In this document: piece after piece, positions 58,048 to 64,000 of the stretch
How positions within the stretch are numbered: position 1 is the stretch's first letter
How the letters are laid out: every line of letters begins with the position of its first letter
From: Tenrec ecaudatus
Lineage: Eukaryota > Chordata > Mammalia > Afrosoricida > Tenrecidae
DNA: 64,000 bases
Direction of reading: 5' to 3'
NCBI RefSeq assembly: GCF_050624435.1
Contig: NC_134537.1
Location: 15,248,584 to 15,312,583 of the forward strand
Program-made: the position numbers and the translations under genes
Notes under the pieces: generated by a model
Told to the model about the DNA's origin: nothing
Database searches by the model: none
Seen by the model: only the letters and a program-made list of their open reading frames with translations

Positions 58048-58260
58048 GAGGAGCCCTGGTGATGTAGTGGATTAAGGTTTGGCTGCTTACTTCAAAGTCA
58101 TCAGTTTGAACCCAGCAGCCACTCCACGGATGAAAGGTGAGGCTTCTGCTCTCGTAAAGATCCAAGGTCTCAGAAGCCACAGGAGTAGTTCCACCCTGCC
58201 AGACAGGGTCACTGAAACTCAAAATTGACTCAATGGCAGTGGGTCTTTGTGTTTTACAGA
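58048..58260 (+). mobile_element. AfroSINE, full length
   Basis: AGGAGGAGCCCTGGTGATGT, AGTGGATTAAGGTTTGGCTG, AGTTTGAACCCAGCAGCCAC, CTCTCGTAAAGATCCAAGGT, and ATTGACTCAATGGCAGTGGG run head to tail and end in a T-rich tract. Confidence 0.9.
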
Positions 58261-59677
58261 GCATAACAAATAAACTGGGCGCATTTCTATGCCATCATCC
58301 AGCACTATGTTGTGTCTGTGTATCCCATAAAGCTGTCCTTGGCTTAGTTTTAGAGATAAATCCCTGGCCTTTCTTTCCTAGTCTGACTTAGATTGGGAAC
58401 ATTGATGAAACCATTATACCAACATGAAAGGCAGCATAGTAGGAGAAACTGATCGGCCCATGGTGATTCCAAACTGGCAGCAGACTGTATCTAGGAATAG
58501 CCAAGGGCAACTCCTATATTTGAAAAAGAAGCCATTTAGATCATGCAAAATATGATGAGAGATTTTTAGTTCGTGCTGTGAGTCAGTTTACAAGAAGCAT
58601 AACTTTAGAGCTCATAAATTTGTTTTCAACTTTTTAATTTATTTTAATACTTTCTTTGTTGGAGGTGTTGGAGTTGGTGAGACAGATTTCAAAAAAAAGG
58701 AAACAAATTGAATAACTAGGTAATCCATCAGAATCAAGTAAAATGACAAAATTAACGACAATCTTAATAATACGTCTCTGAATACTAAATGGGTGGCTTT
58801 GTTAAAAGGTACTCGAAAAAATATCCTTGCAAACACCTTGCATGAAAATATGATAATATGATTCTTATCAAAGTTCTATAAAGTAAAAAACTGTGATGAG
58901 GACGTGGAATAAAATTAAAGACAAATACTTCCAAAAGAGGATTACAGATATTCTAGCACCTTCCTTAGAACAATGTATTTAAGCTTTTAATTTTGCGAAC
59001 ATAGATTTTAATTTCTTGTAAACCCTGTTTAGCTCCCTTTTCCAGCAGCATTTCAGAATTATTGTCTAGCTCTCACTTGTGTTTATCTTTTTAAAATAGG
59101 CTTATCAGGAAACCTGTTTGTTTTCAGATTGCGGATAGCTGCTTGCTCAGTAATAAAAACCACTCCATATAGTTCTATCGTAATTTTATTACACCAAACA
59201 TTCATGACTACCTTTTGTTCCTCAAAATGAAACCCCCAGGCAGGCTTCATCTGATAACCATTCGGATTAGTCATTGATTTGTCTCTGTTGTCAGTACCAG
59301 CTGCCAGCACTTAAAGGACACAGACTGTGCACTCTGTCATACATCTTTACCCCATAGTGTCTTACGAAATGCCAAGGACCCTGAAGTTGTTTAATAAAAA
59401 TCTCTTGGATTGATGTTTATCTTGCAGCCGAGTAGGGGTTTGAGGAAGAAGCCATTTCTTCTGACTTTGAAGTGGTCGAGCACTCCTGCAAAGAGATTAG
59501 GTGTTTAGCTCTAGCTTCCAAGCCCAATTCTGAACCCATTAGCTTAATGCAAGGCTTCCCTCTAAAAGAATTCTAAGAGTAGAGATGAATGAAGCACAAA
59601 CCTCTGTGAGACGTGGGATCTCAACAAGATCTTTCTTAATTCCAGAGGGAATTTCCTTTCTTTTTCTTTTTAAAATC
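58261..59677. other. No recognised feature
   Basis: About 1.4 kb of mixed single-copy-looking DNA. Short frames have no domain. Confidence 0.4.
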
Positions 59678-59940
59678 TTTTTTTTTAATTGGGGGCTCAT
59701 ACAACTCATCACAATCCATCCATCCATCCATCCATCCATCCATCCATCCATCCATCCATCCATCCATCCATCCATCGTGTCAAGCACATTTGTACATTTG
59801 TCGCCATCGTCATTCTCAAAACATTTTCTTTCTACTTGAGCCCTTGGTATCAACTTCTCATTTTCCCCTCCCTCCCCACCCTCCCTCTCTCATGAACCCT
59901 TGATAATTTACAAATTATTATTTTGTCATGTCTTGTACTG
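59678..59940 (-). mobile_element. L1 3' UTR end with CCAT expansion
   Basis: AATTGGGGGCTCATACAACT at the start, then an expanded CCAT tract, then GTGTCAAGCACATTTGTACA, GCCCTTGGTATCAACTTCTC and CATGAACCCTTGATAATTTA. Minus-strand copy. Confidence 0.88.
59716..59776. repeat. (CCAT)n microsatellite, about 15 units
   Basis: About 61 bases of perfect CCAT/ATCC units inside an L1 3' UTR tail. Other L1 tails here carry two or three CCAT-like units at this point (ATCCATACATCCATTGT), so the microsatellite grew from the L1 sequence itself. Confidence 0.95.
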
Positions 59941-60908
59941 TCTATCATATATTTTATCTAAAAAAAGTTAATGTTGCCTTTCATCTGCTGTCATATTTGT
60001 GTGATTAAAAAGTCAATGTTACATATGCTGAACAGAAAGTAAACATGTGTGCCTGGAAGCTGTGCCCACTTTTTCTTGTAGCTCCTAGGGGCTACTGCTT
60101 GCCACCAATCACACTGCCATGCTCCAATTTAAGGAATCCAGGTGAGACCTCTCACTCGTTTCTTTTCTTCAAGGTTGATGATAAAAATGATTCAGATGTA
60201 AAAATTTACAAGAGTAGCACAGATGTCTGACGTCTTCCTCTTTGGTCTGTGCCATAGAATGGTGAGTTTCCTGGGACTCTGCAGTCCCGTTCAGAACAGC
60301 CATCACGGGTTGCTGCTGGGTGACTGAAGAGGCCGAGGTAGGGAAGTTCTCTCTCTTCACCCTTGGCTGCAAACTGAGAAGCTCCTCTCCCATCTGCTTT
60401 CCATTTAAGACTTCATTAGGTAAAAAGCCTTGCCTATTTTTGTTTGTTTGTTTGTTTGTTTAAAAGCAGGGCTGGTGGTGCTTCTGTTGAATTGAAGAAA
60501 GAGGATAAGGAGATGCAACCTAGGAAATTAACTTTGAAATTAAATATTCTATTAGACATTCATTCTTGATACTGGCTCTCTTTATTTTGAACAGAAGGCT
60601 CAGAAACAAACAGCCAAAAAGACCCAATAGGTCGAAATTGTATATCAGGGTGACGTAAAGCTGTAAGAGTTTCACACATGGACTCTGGGCCTCACTTCCC
60701 CTTCAAAATGATCACCTTTTCAGATGGCATAGAACTAGCCTACTCAGCCACTTCCATTAATGAGGAGTTCACAGTTCTTTCAACCTTGTTGGACAGCTCT
60801 CTTTGTTAGCAAGTTCTTTCTAGAGTGGAACCTGAAAGCTCTTCTCATTTTTGTCCACAACAATCTAGTTTTGTGATCCACAGGATACATAATATCTTTC
60901 CTCTAAAA
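59941..60908. other. No recognised feature
   Basis: Includes a short TTTG repeat near 60439-60460. No repeat family or frame worth naming. Confidence 0.4.
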
Positions 60909-61028
60909 ATATCCATATATATTCGAGTATCCGCCAACCTGAACATCAGCCAAGGCACCTGATTTTACAACAGAAACTGCATTAAAAATGTGCTGAAAAA
61001 CTCGACTTACACATGAGTATATACGGTA
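60909..61028. mobile_element. Palindromic MITE, complete copy
   Basis: Left end ATATATTCGAGTATCCGCCA, core AAGGCACCTGATTTTACAAC and AACTGCATTAAAAATGTGCT, right end CACATGAGTATATACGGTA. Same family and length as 24648-24761. Confidence 0.78.
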
Positions 61029-61144
61029 ACCCTCCAACAGAGCTGAGTTTATTGTGAAACTGAAGAAACTTAAGTTGTATGCTCCTTAGGGCAGGAACTA
61101 CTTCCAAAGCTCATAGAGGGGCCAATAAAATAGTTCTTATGGTA

Positions 61145-61515
61145 TAGAAATTGGATTGTATTTCCCCAAAATATGTGTTGAAATACTAACTCCAAACCTA
61201 TGGGTATAATCTAACTTAATTTAATGTAATCATTTTCCAAAATGAAGTCTGATTGGGATATTACCAGAGTAAAGTAGATCCTGTACCTAATCGCTCCTGA
61301 GTTATATAAAGGCCATTGTGGACACAGATAGATTCGCACAAGGATGGAGGCAGCTGTCATGTGAAAATCACTAAAGAATGAACAATTGGGGCTAGTCATA
61401 AAGAAGGACTCCATTGGACTAAGACCCTGATTGTTATTTTTAACCTCCAGAAGTGTGGGACACATATTTCTGTCCTGTGAGGCCACCCACCTGCAATATT
61501 TGTGTTGCAGCAGCA
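61145..61515 (+). mobile_element. Probable old mammalian LTR (MaLR/MST-like)
   Basis: ATTGGATTGTATTTCCCCAA, ATATGTGTTGAAATACTAAC, TGGAGGCAGCTGTCATGTGA, and AACCTCCAGAAGTGTGGGAC follow the order of a common placental MaLR-type LTR, from the 'ggattgaattgtgtcccc' head to the 'cctccagaactgtgaga' end. Confidence 0.5.
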
Positions 61516-61664
61516 TTCATGAATGAAGCATGGTTATATAGACATTTCAGTTTTGGAAAAAATATGATACCTCAGTTCCAGTCAGTTAAGACAGCTTTGT
61601 TTCTACTCTAATTCTCCCTCCATTGTGTGTCTTTTCTACATGGTGTTTCAGAGGTCAGGATAAT

Positions 61665-61775
61665 TTTGTTATCTACTAAAAGCTGAGATATTCATCACAT
61701 TTTAATGTAGTGTTTGTGGTAAAATTAGGTGCCTCGACTGATATTAAGGTCAGTTTATACTCAAGTATATACAGT
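61665..61775. mobile_element. Palindromic MITE, left end decayed
   Basis: AAGCTGAGATATTCATCACA, TTTGTGGTAAAATTAGGTGC, CTCGACTGATATTAAGGTCA and TCAAGTATATACAGTA match the right three quarters of the family. The left inverted end is not recognisable. Reverse orientation to the copy 640 bases upstream. Confidence 0.7.
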
Positions 61776-63404
61776 AGGTTGATCTTGAGAATGTTATCTA
61801 GTGAGTTTTTGTGTGGTTTACAATAGTTCTCCTCCCTATTTAAAAAAATGGAGATGATAACACCATATTGGAGCTGGAGACAGATGAGGAGGAGAAACTG
61901 AGTATCAATAACAAAGCTCTCTACTTGGCATCTAGTCGATGGCAAGGACATATTTGCTCTTCCTTTTTATTGGTGTGTAAAGAGAAACACAGTCTCTTTT
62001 GGTAGTGTTCACAAAAGTGGTTCTTGAGCAAGTTTGTGGATATTTATTTAAGTGGTCGCTCATATTTTACAAGTGATGAGTCTGTTTCCCCCTGTTGAGG
62101 CATCAGACAGATTGAGCAAATGAATCCGGAGTCACTGAAATCAAGCCTAGCTGGGCCCGGGGGACTTCAGGCAATTATGCAGGGTTTTGATGGCCCAGAG
62201 GGCCCATGGTTATCAGCTGACTCCAAAAACTTATGGTCGAACTTCTGGTGCTTCTGTGTGCCTTCTGTGCTTGATCCTGGGCAGGGAGCCAACTATCTGG
62301 CAGGGAAGTAAGAACATAGGCCATTATTTAAACGAATTTCCTTACTTGTGGATTAATTACGCAGATTAAGAATTAACAATCCCCTTCATCCGCTGACAGA
62401 CAGGCTTTCTTTGGGTCCTTAAAGGGTTAGCACATTAGGCCGCTGAGGAATGCTTGGGAACTGGTCGGGTCAGGAGAGTAGGTGCTTTGCAGTAGATCTA
62501 GAAATGAGCTTGAAGTAGGGGACTAAGGGCGCTGTGGTTAACACTGGCTGCAACAGTAACAGTAGTGGCTGCAATAAATGTTGCATGTGCTTGAGTTATC
62601 TGTGGACTTCATGTCCCCACCACTTAGAGGCACCAAAGTCAATTTACGTTGCAGGCTGGGGCAATGAAAATAAATGCTGGATATAAATTTTTTAAAAAAA
62701 AATAAAGCCTGTTATAAAGTAATTTTCCTGCATCATGAGAAAAACAGTACAAATATAACTTTAGGTGAGAGTTGGCAGACACAGAATTGGGGGCACAGGA
62801 GGAGAGGTGGTGAGCTCAAGATGTCCTGCTTATTGCACAAGACCTGCACTACTCCAAGATTGTTGTTTTCCATGTAAATTGTGGACTGATGGTAGTCAGC
62901 TCTTTTCCTTTCCCAGCGAAGGGGGAAACCTGGGATTTTGTGGGAAATCATATCATATAAAATATTGGATCGTTTAAAAAAGAAAACACCACCATATGGG
63001 CCAAATATAAAAGTTGGCAGGACTGATCTGATTCATTAATAGACATTGTAACCTTGGCCCACAAATGAGCCGCATTACCACCAGAATTACATATCATCCC
63101 ACCAGAGTGCAGGGCCAGAGGAAGGGAGAGTCTGAGGCAGGGGCTCTTGAGAAAGTCCTGTGGGCTGCTCTGCATTTTTCATGCTATTGGGATTTCACCA
63201 TGGGATTTGAAGTTCAAGTAGCCCTGGGGGGGGTGGTGCAGATGAAGAGTCTGACTTCTCACAGTCGCTTATGGTTAGAAGCTACTGAGGGGAATGCAGA
63301 AAAAGATGGGGCCTTATGTCCCAGAGCTTTGGAGACCCAATGAGCCGAGTCTGTTCTGTCCTCTAAGGTTTCTACCATTTGGAAACGCTCGCTGACAGTG
63401 AGTC
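61776..63404. other. Repeat-poor block, weak regulatory candidate
   Basis: No transposon is recognisable over 1.6 kb. Moderately GC-rich stretches (62120-62290, 63060-63340) hold overlapping short frames on both strands without domains. Confidence 0.3.
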
Positions 63405-63555
63405 TGAGCAGTTTAGCGGAGTGGTTAAGCGTTGGGCTGCTATCCACATGAATCCGTGGTTGGAAACCACCAGCAGCTCCATAGGCGAAAGACTGGACTT
63501 TCTACTCCCAAAAACAGTTACCATCTCAGAGACCCACAGGGGATCTCTGTGAGGG
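63405..63555 (+). mobile_element. AfroSINE, well-kept head
   Basis: GAGCAGTTTAGCGGAGTGGT, TAAGCGTTGGGCTGCTATCC, GGTTGGAAACCACCAGCAGC, GGACTTTCTACTCCCAAAAA and CCATCTCAGAGACCCACAGG. A-box and B-box positions are clear. The tail is cut short and followed by a TTTG repeat (63579-63598). Confidence 0.82.
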
Positions 63556-63820
63556 AGTAGTGACTCCCCAGCAGAGAATTTGTTTGTTTGTTTGTTTAGG
63601 TACAAGAAATGATGCATGCAAAGGACAGGGCATATAGAACGCCTGACGTTTTCTCAAAATTCTCTATCCTAAATGCTATTCTGGAAACACAGAGGGTCTG
63701 AGGAGAGACTCGTTGGGAAGCTGATGGTTGGATCATGTACAATTCTTTCCTTTTCTTTAGCCTTCCACTAGCAATTCAAGTTGAGTTCCTACCTTTCTTC
63801 AAACATCTTTTCCTTGGTCA

Positions 63821-63935
63821 TTCTCTAGTTATGAGTAGTAGATAGATCGTTCTCTAGTTATGGATAGATAGAGCATTCTGTAGTTATGAGTAGATAGATC
63901 ATTCTGTAGTTGTGAGTAGATAGATCAATCTGTAG
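63821..63935. repeat. 26-bp tandem repeat, about 4.3 units
   Basis: Unit TTCTGTAGTTATGAGTAGAT followed by AGATCA, with GATA-type sub-repeats. The first unit carries an extra AGTA-type insertion. A CATGAAATGAATTTTCATG palindrome follows near 63953. Confidence 0.9.
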
Positions 63936-64000
63936 AAATTAATTTTCTACTCATGAAATGAATTTTCATGAATAAATGAAGAAATCAGTAATGCAAAACA

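Noticed and set aside
59585..59895. Frames encoding serine-isoleucine-histidine-proline repeats
   Set aside because: They are translations of the CCAT microsatellite in an L1 tail.
63405..63480. tRNA-like A and B boxes
   Set aside because: They are the head of an AfroSINE; the cloverleaf is not intact and the SINE body follows.
1..64000. CRISPR arrays, bacterial operons, phage or intact viral genes
   Set aside because: No regularly spaced repeats with unique spacers, no dense coding and no viral protein reading frames were seen. The content is that of a mammalian nuclear genome.

Overview
This window looks like ordinary non-coding mammalian DNA (intergenic or intronic) built largely from layers of transposable elements. 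I find no protein-coding gene, rRNA gene, functional tRNA gene or CRISPR array. The open reading frames are all short (longest about 156 codons), and the ones I could place fall inside repeats or look like chance frames. The repeat content points to an afrotherian mammal: many tRNA-derived AfroSINE copies, long pieces of an afrotherian RTE/BovB LINE, and two lineages of L1 3' UTR that I associate with Afrotheria. A SPIN-like hAT element and several mariner fossils would fit a tenrec-like species, but that is recognition from memory and not a database result.

Layout. 1-2.6 kb: a solo LTR, then a mariner fossil split by an L1 3' UTR. 2.6-9 kb: sparse sequence with L2 and L1 relics, a TG microsatellite and two LTRs. 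9-22 kb: dense AfroSINEs, a third solo LTR, RTE pieces in both orientations, a tRNA-Gly-type SINE, two short palindromic MITEs and a MIR pair. 22.2-24.4 kb: a repeat-poor block, the best candidate for conserved regulatory DNA. 24.4-31.4 kb: a minus-strand RTE carrying a MITE, then a nearly full-length plus-strand RTE carrying a solo LTR and an AfroSINE. 31-38.6 kb: mostly single-copy AT-rich DNA, a second tRNA-Gly-type SINE and an RTE endonuclease-end fragment. 38.6-44.1 kb: an LTR, a long L1 3' UTR with an internal duplication, the hAT element, a rearranged L1 and several AfroSINEs. 44-53.5 kb: AT-rich, repeat-poor DNA with a MIR and two L1 3' UTR types. 53.5-64 kb: an internally deleted mariner, more L1 tails, three copies of a palindromic MITE, a further mariner tail, AfroSINEs and a 26-bp tandem repeat.

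Nothing here works together as a gene system. What can be read is a relative insertion history. Some LTR, SINE and MITE insertions landed in older RTE copies. L1 tails landed in mariner and MITE copies. Five-base (LTR), eight-base (hAT) and TA (mariner-type) target duplications are visible. Every RTE reverse transcriptase I could inspect has lost key catalytic residues, so none is active. Boundaries are read by eye and are usually good to 5-30 bases, except where a target duplication fixes them.
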